Shown here in pieces: positions 17,401-25,327 of a stretch of DNA of 64,000 nucleotides. The DNA is from Clostridia bacterium. GTDB taxonomy: Bacteria > Bacillota > Clostridia > Christensenellales > QALW01. The first letter of the stretch is position 1, and the number at the start of each line of letters is the position of its first letter. A program made the translations under genes and the position numbers. The notes under the pieces were generated by a model, which saw only the letters and a list, made by a program, of their open reading frames with translations, searched no databases and was not told the DNA's origin. The DNA lies in contig JAFVVO010000031.1 of the NCBI GenBank assembly GCA_017502165.1, positions 1-64,000 of the forward strand, given 5' to 3'.

Positions 17401-17689
17401 TGCAATAGGCGCATCAAAGAGAGATATTTCAAGAGTATTTAACGCCGAAACGCTTATTATAGGCTTCACCTCAGGCTTGATTGGAATCTTAGCAACAATT
17501 CTGATTTGTATTCCTGCTAACGCCATTATCCGTTCGCTTTCGGGAATCGAAAGCCTCACCGCCTACCTGCCCATTGAAAACGCTGTTTTCTTAATCGCAG
17601 TCAGCGTGGTGCTTACGGTAATCGCCGGCTTGTTCCCCTCAAGAATAGCCGCTAAAAAAGACCCCGTAGTAGCACTGAGAACGGAGTAA
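14495..17689 (+). CDS. MacB-type ABC exporter, ATPase-permease fusion with a very large extracellular domain
   Basis: The 1064-residue protein starts with an ABC ATPase (Walker A GPSGSGKT 39-46; MSGGQ signature; LLADEPTGALDS Walker B). A first membrane helix follows near residues 278-300, then about 620 residues predicted outside the cell, and three C-terminal FtsX/MacB helices (about 925-1055) with the ERTKEIGILRAIGASKRDI loop. MacB-type proteins are mechanotransmitters that drive export or sense antibiotics rather than transport through the membrane. The external part is unusually large and its second half is rich in charged, helical repeats such as TDEQIDQEVDKL. No two-component system or partner permease is adjacent. 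Confidence 0.88.
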   Translation: MLLLKDIKKTYSLGAGNTSNALDGVSLAFRKNEFVAILGPSGSGKTTLLNIIGGLDQYTEGDLVINGKSTKNFSDGDWDTYRNHSVGFVFQSYNLIPHQSVLANVELALTLSGVSRKERRARAKEALERVGLSEHISKRPNQMSGGQMQRVAIARALVNNPDILLADEPTGALDSVTSVQIMELLKEVSKDRLVIMVTHNPELADKYANRIVRLKDGLITDDTNPFIEQQEQDNSKKVKKPSMSLFTALSLSLNNLMTKKARTFLTSFAGSIGIIGIAAILALSNGVNAYISQVQEETLSSYPVQIQAEQKDMSSMILGIMDSKDKSEAHGKDAVYASSVMYDLANSFNNASTITNDLESLKNYFESEGCDIDSYTRTIQYLYNVPLNIYAKNTDGEYQKSDIMEVFAGMSEGSTMGNSMGSMSEMYGSFSSFNSWAELLPGTDGAPVSDMISDQYELVAGSWPTKKEHIILVLDSNNEITDITLHALGLKSTDKIIADMISAEKGETVEMETASYSYDEILATRFKLICSPDYYSKKDNAWEDVRNDADAMDVIISKGLDLEIAGIIRPKEDAASTFLGASLYYTHDLTKYIIDYTNDSEIVKAQKDESNKNFDVLTGLPFVLENEAELTNQEAAKEMRDYFATLTEKEKAEMFLKVKGFTPEKTLDETVEQYMTAYPDRESLEKMIFEKYSSVAGLDEDSIRSFIAEYSDEELREMVEEQIRQVVVNQKMIQAEKEAEQIASTPSDEELAQIKAQITAKLTDRNTKTMYLVSEYTKATNMPAQTVMMHLMSLTDEQIDQEVDKLVTESAKAMYASMAGAAQGGADKKVAAAFDKLVLSMKDEELAEMYDECMPPKTSSSTLKENLKSLGVTSTDSPSSINIYVSTFEDKDKVAALIKDYNASVGEEKEITYTDFVAIIMSSVTTIINAITYVLIAFVSISLVVSSIMIGIITYISVLERTKEIGILRAIGASKRDISRVFNAETLIIGFTSGLIGILATILICIPANAIIRSLSGIESLTAYLPIENAVFLIAVSVVLTVIAGLFPSRIAAKKDPVVALRTE

Positions 17690-17704
17690 AAACAAAAAGC
17701 ATAA

Positions 17705-17736
17705 AAAAATCCGATAGCAATCGCTATCGGATTTTT
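17705..17736. terminator. Bidirectional terminator between exporter and rhaB
   Basis: CCGATAGC/GCTATCGG arms with a 4-nt loop, extended by A/T pairs on both sides, between two convergent genes. Confidence 0.87.
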
Positions 17737-17749
17737 ATTTTTTCTTTTC

Positions 17750-19225
17750 TTACTTACCCAAGCACTTTTCCTTAAAGGTTGCGTAAGCTGTATCCCAGCC
17801 TGCATCTCCTGAGGGAGTGTAAATGGCAGTTTCAGCAGAAGCTTTAATAACTTCGCGAACACCTTCAAGGCCTTTGATTTCGCCAAGAGCCATAAGCTGA
17901 ACTGCGATGTTACCCATAGCGGTTGCTTCAACGGGGCCTGCAACAACGCGTCTGCCCGTTGCATCTGCGGTCATCTGGCAAAGGAACTTATCCTTAATTC
18001 CGCCGCCTACCATATGGATAGTATCAATCTTTGTGCCGAGCATTTCTTCCATGCTTTCGGTTACGTAGCGGTATTTAAGAGCAAGGCTCTGATAGATGCA
18101 AAGAACAACGTCGCCCATAGTTTCGGGAACCTTAATACCGGCATTCGCACAGAATTCCTTAATTCTGCCGGGCATATCTCCGGGAGGTGTAAAGCCTGCA
18201 AAATCGGGGTTAACAAAGGATTCAAAGGGAGTGGACTGCTTTGCGGCATTTTCCATATCGTTGAAGGAGTAATCAAGGCCTTCGCGTTTCCACTGTCTGC
18301 GGCTTTCCTGAATGAGCCACAAGCCCATAATGTTGCTTAAGAATCTTGAAGTACGGTCAACACCGCCTTCGTTTGTAAAGTTAAAGGACATAGCCGTATC
18401 ATTAATAAGGGGCTTTTTAAGCTCGGTGCCCATAAGTGACCAGGTACCGCAGCTGATGTAAAGGCTTGTTGCAGGGTCATCAAAGGGAACAGAAGCAACG
18501 GCAGAGCCCGTATCGTGTGATGCAACGCAGATTACGGGAACCTCAGGCATCTGTAATTCCTTTGCAAGCTCAGGCTTAAGAGTGCCTAAAACTGTACCGG
18601 AATCAACGATATCCTTGAAGATTTTTCTGTCAATGCCAAGAGCATCGGTAAGAGAGAACTCCCATTCGCAGCTTACGGGATTAAGAATCTGTGTGGTAGA
18701 AACGTTGGAATATTCTGCCGCCATTTTACCCGTTAACAAGTAGTTGAAGAAATCGGGAATTAAAAGCAAGTGCTCTGCTCTGTCTAAAAGGGCAGGCTTA
18801 TTCTTTTTAAGGTTGCGAAGCTGATAAAGAGTGTTAAATGCAAGGAACTGAAGACCTGTTTTGTTATAGATATTCTCCTTGCCAAGCTCTGCAACGGTTT
18901 CGTCCATATTCTCAATTTTAGCATCGCGGTAGTGGTAGGGGTTAGCTAAAAGCTCACCGTCAGCGTCTAAAAGAGCAAAGTCAACTGCCCAGGTGTCAAT
19001 ACCGATTGCGGCAATATCCTTGTGACCTGCGGCAGAGCATTTAAGTATTCCCTGCTTGATTTCAAAGAATAAGCGTAAAATATCCCAGTAGAAGTGTCCG
19101 TTTACTTCAACGGGATCGTTTGAAAAGCGGTGAAGCTCCTCAAGCGTTATTTTTCCGTTATCGAAAGTACCTAAAATTGCGCGTCCGCTGGATGCGCCAA
19201 AGTCAAATGCAAGAACCTTTTTCAT
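17750..19225 (-). CDS. rhaB: Rhamnulokinase
   Basis: The 491-residue FGGY-family kinase has DFGASSGRAILG at the N-terminus (phosphate loop), IDTWAVDF near residue 77 and the RhaB-typical CGTWSLMGTEL segment. It phosphorylates L-rhamnulose to L-rhamnulose 1-phosphate in the cytoplasm. No rhamnose isomerase, transporter or regulator is adjacent; it stands alone under its own promoter. The matching aldolase is most likely the BMC enzyme at 54120-54920. A closely related kinase role (for example on fuculose) cannot be fully excluded. Confidence 0.9.
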   Translation of the reverse strand: MKKVLAFDFGASSGRAILGTFDNGKITLEELHRFSNDPVEVNGHFYWDILRLFFEIKQGILKCSAAGHKDIAAIGIDTWAVDFALLDADGELLANPYHYRDAKIENMDETVAELGKENIYNKTGLQFLAFNTLYQLRNLKKNKPALLDRAEHLLLIPDFFNYLLTGKMAAEYSNVSTTQILNPVSCEWEFSLTDALGIDRKIFKDIVDSGTVLGTLKPELAKELQMPEVPVICVASHDTGSAVASVPFDDPATSLYISCGTWSLMGTELKKPLINDTAMSFNFTNEGGVDRTSRFLSNIMGLWLIQESRRQWKREGLDYSFNDMENAAKQSTPFESFVNPDFAGFTPPGDMPGRIKEFCANAGIKVPETMGDVVLCIYQSLALKYRYVTESMEEMLGTKIDTIHMVGGGIKDKFLCQMTADATGRRVVAGPVEATAMGNIAVQLMALGEIKGLEGVREVIKASAETAIYTPSGDAGWDTAYATFKEKCLGK

Positions 19226-19257
19226 TTTATTCTCCTTAATTTGTTTAGTATGATAAT

Positions 19258-19286
19258 ATAATAACTCAAACCTTACTCAAAGTCAA
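19258..19286 (-). promoter_or_regulatory. Promoter of rhaB
   Basis: Minus-strand TTGACT (19281-19286), 17-nt spacer, TATTAT (19258-19263), located 33 nt before the rhaB start. The TTTTTGTTG repeats of the BMC aldolase promoter are not seen here. Confidence 0.75.
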
Positions 19287-19297
19287 TAATTTGTTAC

Positions 19298-21433
19298 TTA
19301 TTTAGGACTTTTCATAGTAAGAGAAATCCTCTTTTTTGCCGAATCAACCGAAAGCACCCAAACGGTTACCACCTGGCCAACCTTAAGCACCTCCATAGGA
19401 TGCTTAATAAAACGGTCGGTAATTTGCGAAATGTGCACCAAGCCGTCCTGATGAACGCCGATATCAACGAAAGCACCGAAATCAATAAGGTTACGCACCG
19501 TCCCCTTAATTTCCATACCTTCCTTTAAGTCTTCAAGCCCCATAACCTCACGCTTGAGCATTGGAGGAGGAAGCTCGTCACGCACGTCGCGTCCCGGCTT
19601 TTCAAGCTCGGAAATAATATCCTTAAGAGTAGGCACGCCAACGGAAATCTCCTTGGCGATTTTCTCTATACCAATCAAATTAACTCTGTCTGAAAGTCCC
19701 GTAAACTCTTTATCCTTCTTTACGTTGTATCCCGTGATTTCAAGAAGTTTTTCTGCCGCATCGTAGCTTTCGGGGTGAACTGCGGTGTTTTCAAGAATAT
19801 TCTTGCTTTCGGGAACTCTTAAAAAGCCTGCGCACTGCTCAAAGGCTTTAGGTCCAAGCTTGGGAATTTTCTTAAACTGTGCGCGGGAGGAAAATGCGCC
19901 GTTTTCTTCTCTATATGCAACAATGTTATTAGCAAGGGCATCACCGATACCTGCAACGAAAGACAAAAGTCGGGGTGACGCAGTATTAACGTCAACACCA
20001 ACGTTGTTTACGCAGTCTTCTACAACGCCTTCTAAAGTACTGTCAAGCTGTGCAGGAGGCATATCGTGCTGATACTGACCTACACCGATTGCTTTAGGCT
20101 CAATTTTAACCAGCTCTGCCAAGGGATCCTGCAATCTTCTTGCAATACTTACTGCGCTTCGGAGAGAAACGTCGTAATCAGGGAATTCCTTTGCCGCAAG
20201 GGGTGATGCAGAATAAACAGACGCGCCTGCTTCGGAGACTACCATATAGGAAATATCAAGTTTTTCTTCAGCAATAATATCTGCCACAAGCACTTCTGTT
20301 TCGTGGCTTGCAGTACCGTTACCGATAGCACAAACGTCAACGGAATGCTTTTTAATCAACTGCTTTAAGTACGCCTTTGCCTTTTCCTTGTCGTGATTGG
20401 GAAGCGTTGCATAAATTACGCCCGTATCAAGCACCTTGCCCGTTGAATCAACTACCGCAACCTTGCAACCCGTTCTGTACCCGGGGTCAAGACCTAAAAC
20501 ACATTTGTTTTTAATGGGCGGTTGCATAAGAAGCTGACGAAGATTTACGCCAAACACCTTAATAGCACTTGCGGTGGCTGAATCCGTTAATTCTGAACGG
20601 ATTTCGCGCTCAATAGCAGGAAAAATCAAACGCTTGTAAGCGTCAAGCGCCGCCTCACGCACCTGCTTTGCACATTCGTTGTCACCAAAGATATGAAGCG
20701 AAGAAATAATATTCATTGCTCTTTCTTCATCAAAATCAATACCTGCCCGCAAGAACTCCTCCTTTTCACCACGGTTAACCGCAAGGATTCTGTGACCTGC
20801 GACCTTGGTCAAAGGCTCGGAAAATTCCTTATACATTTCATAAACGCCCAAATCTTCCTTGTCGCCCTTAGCGAACAAGAAGCCGTTATGTAAGCAAACG
20901 TAGCGAAGGCGTTTTCTCGTTTCGGCATCGTCGGAAATCTTCTCTGCAATAATATCCCTTGCCCCCGCAAGAGCATCCTCTGTCGTTTCAACACCCTTTT
21001 CGGCATCAATATATTTTTCCGCCTCTGCAAAAACGTCCACGTTGCCCTGAAGATATATCAGCTCTGATAATGGCTCAAGTCCCTTTTCCTTAGCAACGCT
21101 TGCTCTCGTTTTACGTTTAGGTTTATAGGGGCGGTAAATATCTTCTATTTCCGTAAGAGTTTTTGCATTTGCTATTGCTAAAGCAATCTCTTCCGTCAAT
21201 GCTCCCTGCTTTTCTATTGCCCCAAGAACTTTTTGGCGAGCCTGCTCAAGCTTACGCAAAAAGTCAAGTCGGTCAGCAAAAGCACGAAGCACCTGATCGT
21301 CAAGCGACCCCGTTTTTTCTTTGCGGTATCTGGCAATAAAGGGAATTGTATTGCCTTCGTCAATCAAAGCAATAACGTTTTCCGCTTGCCAAAGGTTAAT
21401 ATTTAATTCTTCAGATAAAATTTTTGCTTCCAT
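19298..21433 (-). CDS. tex: RNA-binding transcription accessory protein Tex
   Basis: The 711-residue protein has the Tex N-terminal helices, a YqgF/RNase H-like domain around VLGLDPGYRTGCKVAVVD (about 318-335), helix-hairpin-helix segments, and a C-terminal S1 domain (about 634-705, IKGTVRNLIDFGAFVDIGV). It binds nucleic acid and influences transcription in the cytoplasm. It follows a small membrane protein gene by a few bases and ends just before the rhaB promoter. Confidence 0.95.
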   Translation of the reverse strand: MEAKILSEELNINLWQAENVIALIDEGNTIPFIARYRKEKTGSLDDQVLRAFADRLDFLRKLEQARQKVLGAIEKQGALTEEIALAIANAKTLTEIEDIYRPYKPKRKTRASVAKEKGLEPLSELIYLQGNVDVFAEAEKYIDAEKGVETTEDALAGARDIIAEKISDDAETRKRLRYVCLHNGFLFAKGDKEDLGVYEMYKEFSEPLTKVAGHRILAVNRGEKEEFLRAGIDFDEERAMNIISSLHIFGDNECAKQVREAALDAYKRLIFPAIEREIRSELTDSATASAIKVFGVNLRQLLMQPPIKNKCVLGLDPGYRTGCKVAVVDSTGKVLDTGVIYATLPNHDKEKAKAYLKQLIKKHSVDVCAIGNGTASHETEVLVADIIAEEKLDISYMVVSEAGASVYSASPLAAKEFPDYDVSLRSAVSIARRLQDPLAELVKIEPKAIGVGQYQHDMPPAQLDSTLEGVVEDCVNNVGVDVNTASPRLLSFVAGIGDALANNIVAYREENGAFSSRAQFKKIPKLGPKAFEQCAGFLRVPESKNILENTAVHPESYDAAEKLLEITGYNVKKDKEFTGLSDRVNLIGIEKIAKEISVGVPTLKDIISELEKPGRDVRDELPPPMLKREVMGLEDLKEGMEIKGTVRNLIDFGAFVDIGVHQDGLVHISQITDRFIKHPMEVLKVGQVVTVWVLSVDSAKKRISLTMKSPK

Positions 21434-21434
21434 T

Positions 21435-21671
21435 TTATTTTAAGTAGTCCTTTCTGTAAGAAATTATCCTGAATATAATTTTTATTATTGAATACACAAG
21501 CGTTGCCCCAAGACAGAGCCAATAGCGTGTACCGCCCCCGATCCACAACACAAATGCAACTATGCACATATTTACAATTATAGTGAGCACGTATTCAAAC
21601 GCGTGTTCTTTCAGATATTTTTTAAGTGAAAACGCTTTCTTTTGCTCTTCGCTGAACGAATAATTTTCCAT
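21435..21671 (-). CDS. Small membrane protein of unknown function
   Basis: The 78-residue protein has a charged N-terminus (MENYSFSEEQKKAF) and two or three hydrophobic segments, YVLTIIVNMCIVAFVLWIG and YWLCLGATLVYSIIKIIF, ending in basic residues. I start it at 21671 because GAGGTG lies right before that ATG; the longer frame to 21743 has no ribosome binding site. It ends 1 bp before tex. No family is recognised. Confidence 0.75.
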   Translation of the reverse strand: MENYSFSEEQKKAFSLKKYLKEHAFEYVLTIIVNMCIVAFVLWIGGGTRYWLCLGATLVYSIIKIIFRIISYRKDYLK

Positions 21672-21805
21672 ATTACACCTCAAAGCCTTTAATGCAATTA
21701 TTTTACCATAAAATCCGCAAAAAATCAAGGCACGCGGAAGCAAAATAACAAATAAAGCCTTGCAAACTTGATAAATAAATGATACACTATGATAGAGGTG
21801 AAATT

Positions 21806-22438
21806 ATGAACGCTATAGAAAAAAGAAACGCCCTTTTAGGCGAAACTTTAGTTAAAAATTTTAATTCCCGTTTTTTTGAAGCCTACTATTGCGCTACAAA
21901 GGAAGAGGCCGCACAAAAGGCTCTTTCCTTAATTGAAGAAGGCTCTTCTGTTTCCTGGGGCGGCGGAATGTCGCTATTCGAATGCGGTCTGATTGATGCA
22001 TTAAAGGAAGGAAATTACGTGCTTTACGACCGTGCAGCAGTTCCCCCTGAGCAAAAGGAGGACATCTATCGCAAGGCATTTTACGTTGATACTTATTTAA
22101 TGAGTGCCAATGCCGTAAGTGAAAAAGGCGAGCTTGTTAATATTGACGGCACGGGCAACCGCCTTGCCGCTATGTGCTTTGGTCCCAAACAGATTATCGT
22201 CGTTGCAGGCTTAAATAAGGTTACCCCTGATTTAGACAGCGCCATGAAGCGCGCTCGTGGCACTGCTTCACCCATTAACACGCAACGTTTCGGCTTAAAC
22301 ACCCCCTGCACTAAAACGGGTGCCTGTGCCGACTGCACAAGTCCCGACTGCATCTGCGCGCAAATTCTTACCACAAGAATTTCCCGTCCCAAAGGCAGAA
22401 TAAAAATAGTTTTCTGCGGAGAGGATTTGGGATATTAA
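21806..22438 (+). CDS. LUD-domain (lactate utilisation/DUF162) family protein
   Basis: The 210-residue protein has the LUD fold pattern with VSWGGGMSLFECGL near residue 50-63 and a C-terminal Cys-containing segment CTKTGACADCTSPDC, typical of the YkgG/LutC-like group. ATG 21806 has GAGGTG upstream and is preferred to 21779. Related proteins work in lactate oxidation with LutA/LutB, but those are absent here and solitary LUD proteins are common in Clostridia with unknown roles. A possible promoter (TTGCAA-17-TACACT) lies just upstream. Confidence 0.85.
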   Translation: MNAIEKRNALLGETLVKNFNSRFFEAYYCATKEEAAQKALSLIEEGSSVSWGGGMSLFECGLIDALKEGNYVLYDRAAVPPEQKEDIYRKAFYVDTYLMSANAVSEKGELVNIDGTGNRLAAMCFGPKQIIVVAGLNKVTPDLDSAMKRARGTASPINTQRFGLNTPCTKTGACADCTSPDCICAQILTTRISRPKGRIKIVFCGEDLGY

Positions 22439-22453
22439 ACATAAATAAAATTA

Positions 22454-22485
22454 AAACCCGAACTTGTGTTCGGGTTTATTTTTTT
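22454..22485 (+). terminator. Terminator after LUD gene
   Basis: AAACCCGAA/TTCGGGTTT arms, 6-nt loop, then ATTTTTTTAT, 16 nt past the stop codon. Confidence 0.87.
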
Positions 22486-22517
22486 ATTTATCTTTGAAAG
22501 CACGTTATTTGACGCAA

Positions 22518-23111
22518 TCACATCTCGCGTCTTCCGTCAAGAGCCTTTGCCAAGGTAACCTCGTCAATATACTCCAAATCTCCGCCAATGGGGATTCCGT
22601 GAGCAATTCGCGTGGTTTTGATGCCGAAGGGCTTAAGCAAACGGGCAATATAAACTGCAGTAGCATCGCCCTCCACGTCGGGATTGGTGGCAATAATAAT
22701 TTCCTTGGTGCCGTCTAAGCGTCCAAGCAATTCCTTAATGCGAATATCGTCCGGGCCTATTCCGTCGATTGGGGAAATAGTGCCGTGAAGCACGTGATAA
22801 ACTCCACGGAAGGAACCGGTTTTTTCCATGGCAATAACGTCACGGGGGTCTTTCACCACGCAGATAACAGATTTATCACGGCGGGAATCACCGCAAACGT
22901 CACAGATTTCCCCTTCGCAGAAGTTGCCGCAACAAGAGCAATATTTGATTTTTTCTTTTATGTCCTTAAGCGAATCAACTAAGTCGCAAATTTCGTCTTC
23001 AGGAGCGTTTATAACGTGATACGCTAAACGAAGCGCCGTTTTGCCGCCTATACCGGGCAATTTTGAGAAGGCGTTTACAAGCTTTGCCAGAGGCTCGATA
23101 TAAATACTCAC
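22518..23111 (-). CDS. recR: Recombination protein RecR
   Basis: The 197-residue protein has a helix-hairpin-helix ([13 protein letters not shown]), a zinc site C58xxC61...C70xxC73 and a Toprim domain starting [16 protein letters not shown]. RecR works with RecF/RecO to load RecA at gaps. It begins immediately after ybaB, in the conserved dnaX-ybaB-recR order. Confidence 0.96.
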   Translation of the reverse strand: MSIYIEPLAKLVNAFSKLPGIGGKTALRLAYHVINAPEDEICDLVDSLKDIKEKIKYCSCCGNFCEGEICDVCGDSRRDKSVICVVKDPRDVIAMEKTGSFRGVYHVLHGTISPIDGIGPDDIRIKELLGRLDGTKEIIIATNPDVEGDATAVYIARLLKPFGIKTTRIAHGIPIGGDLEYIDEVTLAKALDGRREM

Positions 23112-23456
23112 TTAAAATAAGCCTCCGCCCATACCGCCGGTGATTTTGCCCATTTTCTGATTAGAAAGCTCGTTTGCCTGACGGAGCGCTTCCTTAACAG
23201 CGGCGCAAACCGTATCCTCAAGCATTTCAACGTCGTCGGGATCGACGATTTCGGGGTTGATTTTAATTTCCTTGATTTCGCCCTTACCCGTAACCTTACA
23301 TACTACCATACCGCCGCCTGACGAAACCTCAAGCTCGGTGTTTTCAAGCTCCTGCTGAGCCTTTTCCATATCCGCCTGCATCTTCTGTGCCTGACGGAGC
23401 AATTGCTGCATATTTGCCCCTCCGCCGAAGCCTCCGGGATAACCGCCTCTTGCCAT
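23112..23456 (-). CDS. YbaB/EbfC family nucleoid-associated protein
   Basis: The 114-residue protein has a Gly-rich N-terminus, then [20 protein letters not shown] and the beta-strand core [21 protein letters not shown], as in YbaB/EbfC DNA-binding dimers. The CDS is contiguous with recR (stop and start adjacent) and lies 33 bp after dnaX. Confidence 0.95.
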   Translation of the reverse strand: MARGGYPGGFGGGANMQQLLRQAQKMQADMEKAQQELENTELEVSSGGGMVVCKVTGKGEIKEIKINPEIVDPDDVEMLEDTVCAAVKEALRQANELSNQKMGKITGGMGGGLF

Positions 23457-23489
23457 AATAATACCTCCGTAATCGAATAAAATAAATAA

Positions 23490-25175
23490 TTATGAAAATA
23501 AGTCTAACGCCGCTTTAAGCTTTTCGTTATCTTCATTTTGTTCTTGATTTTTTGGTTTTGTGCCTCTTACGGCTGAAACCGTGTATTCCTTGCCCGTTAA
23601 CTCTTTTAAGTAATTTGACAACGTACCTGCATTTTTCGTAACTATTGCTTCCTTGTTCTGCAGAGCATCGGGAACGTACACAACGAACTTACTTCCCTCT
23701 TCAAGCCCGTCAAGTCCGCGAATCATCATATAAAGCGGCGGGTCATTGGGACGGATTTTAGCAAGCAACCCTTGCCACAGACCACTGCTTGCGCCTGCTT
23801 GTGCAGGCTTCTGTTCTCTTGCCACAGGCTTTGTTTCCCGAGCCGCAGGCTTTTCTTCCCTGGCAGGAGCAGATCTTTCCTCTACCCTATTTTGTTTTTG
23901 CGCATCCGTTTCAAAATCAGGTGCCGGCACGTCCTCCCAGGGAGGCAGGTCGCTAAGCCTTGCCTTTGGCACTTCTTCCTTAGGTTTTTCCGCCTTAGGC
24001 TCCGCTTTTGCCGTAGCAATAACACCGCCTGCAAGCTTTTGCTCTAAAACGCTTATTCTGTCTACAAGCGCTTCAATATCGTCCTCAAAATTAGGTGAGC
24101 AAATTCTTACCACCGCAGTTTCAAACTGAATTTCAGGTCGGCTATGCACCTTAATTTCACTTTCAAGGCGCGAAAGAATTTCAAGGCCTCTTAAGATATG
24201 CTCACCGCTTGCATTTTTTGCCTGAGCAGAAAGCTTATCAAGCACCTCTTGCGGTAAATTCTCAAGTTCTTCGCTGTTAGGCGAATATTTGCAAAGCATA
24301 ATATCACGCATATGTGCCATCAGCTCACCTGCGAATACGCCAATATCCTTGCCTTCCTTTTCAAGCTCGTGGCAGGCTTCAAGGGCCTTGGCCGCGTCAC
24401 CGCTTATTAAAGCGTCGGCAAAGGAGGAAACGGCGCGTCTGTCAGAAATACCAAGCACGTTCATTGCATCCTGGCGGGTTACTCTTTCACCGCAGTAGGA
24501 AAGGCAAACGTCCGCAAGGGAAAGAGCGTCTCTCATTCCGCCCGAAGCGCTTTTTGCAATAAGCTCAATGGCACCGTCCTCAAAGGAAGCGCCAACCTGC
24601 GCAAGAACGTATTTTAATCTGTCAAAAATAACGTTTGCCGAAATAAGCTTAAAATCGAATCTCTGACAACGGCTTAAAATAGTTGCAGGAAGCTTATGTA
24701 TTTCAGTAGTGGCTAAAATAAATACAACGTGCTTGGGAGGCTCTTCCAAGGTTTTCAAAAGCGCGTTAAAGGCGCCGCCCGAAAGCATATGGGCCTCGTC
24801 AATAATATACACCTTATATTTGCCGAAGGCGGGGGCAAAAACTACTTTTTCGCGAATATCACGGATATTGTCAACACCGTTATTTGATGCGGCGTCAATT
24901 TCAATAATATCCATATTGTCTTCCGCGGTGTTCGCCTTGCAAGCGTCACATTCACCGCAGGGATTACCGTCGATAGCGTTTGCACAGTTAATCGCACGTG
25001 CAAAGAGCTTTGCCGTGCTTGTCTTTCCCGTACCTCTGGGGCCTGCGAACAGATATGCGTGAGCAATTCTGCCCGATTCAAGCTGATTAACCAAAGTACG
25101 AACTATATGCTCCTGCCCCACAAGCTCATCGAACTGCTGCGGACGGAATTTTCTGTAAAGTGCAACGTATCCCAT
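23490..25175 (-). CDS. dnaX: DNA polymerase III subunit gamma/tau
   Basis: The 561-residue clamp-loader ATPase begins MGYVALYRKFRPQQFDELVG. Walker A GPRGTGKT is at 45-52 and the zinc cysteines are C64, C73, C76 and C79; DEAHML and the SRC motif follow. Residues 360-470 are a Lys/Glu/Pro-rich linker before a C-terminal tau-like domain. The start at 25175 fits the family; its ribosome binding site is weak (GGTG). I saw no clear slippery heptamer for programmed frameshifting. First gene of dnaX-ybaB-recR. Confidence 0.95.
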   Translation of the reverse strand: MGYVALYRKFRPQQFDELVGQEHIVRTLVNQLESGRIAHAYLFAGPRGTGKTSTAKLFARAINCANAIDGNPCGECDACKANTAEDNMDIIEIDAASNNGVDNIRDIREKVVFAPAFGKYKVYIIDEAHMLSGGAFNALLKTLEEPPKHVVFILATTEIHKLPATILSRCQRFDFKLISANVIFDRLKYVLAQVGASFEDGAIELIAKSASGGMRDALSLADVCLSYCGERVTRQDAMNVLGISDRRAVSSFADALISGDAAKALEACHELEKEGKDIGVFAGELMAHMRDIMLCKYSPNSEELENLPQEVLDKLSAQAKNASGEHILRGLEILSRLESEIKVHSRPEIQFETAVVRICSPNFEDDIEALVDRISVLEQKLAGGVIATAKAEPKAEKPKEEVPKARLSDLPPWEDVPAPDFETDAQKQNRVEERSAPAREEKPAARETKPVAREQKPAQAGASSGLWQGLLAKIRPNDPPLYMMIRGLDGLEEGSKFVVYVPDALQNKEAIVTKNAGTLSNYLKELTGKEYTVSAVRGTKPKNQEQNEDNEKLKAALDLFS

Positions 25176-25296
25176 AAAACACCAAACCAAATTATAAATA
25201 ACTTAAAGCAGTAATGCTTCTATTATATTATATATCAAAAGGCCGTAATAATCAAGAAGTTGTTTTGAATTATTAGGAATTTACCGAATAAATTAA

Positions 25297-25321
25297 GCCC
25301 GAGTTTAATTAAAACTCGGGC
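25297..25321 (-). terminator. Hairpin after BMP lipoprotein gene
   Basis: GCCCGAGTTT/AAACTCGGGC arms with a 5-nt loop, 7 bp past the stop of the 25328-26434 gene. The following tract on the minus strand (TTAATTTATT) is T-rich but imperfect. Confidence 0.65.
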
Positions 25322-25327
25322 CGGATT

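Noticed and set aside
19226-19297. BMC DeoR operator at the rhaB promoter
   Set aside because: TTTTTGTTG or its complement is not present; only a plain promoter is visible.
23490-25175. Programmed frameshift in dnaX producing gamma
   Set aside because: No A-rich slippery heptamer with downstream stem was seen; A-runs near the linker (CAAAAACAAAATAGG) do not fit.
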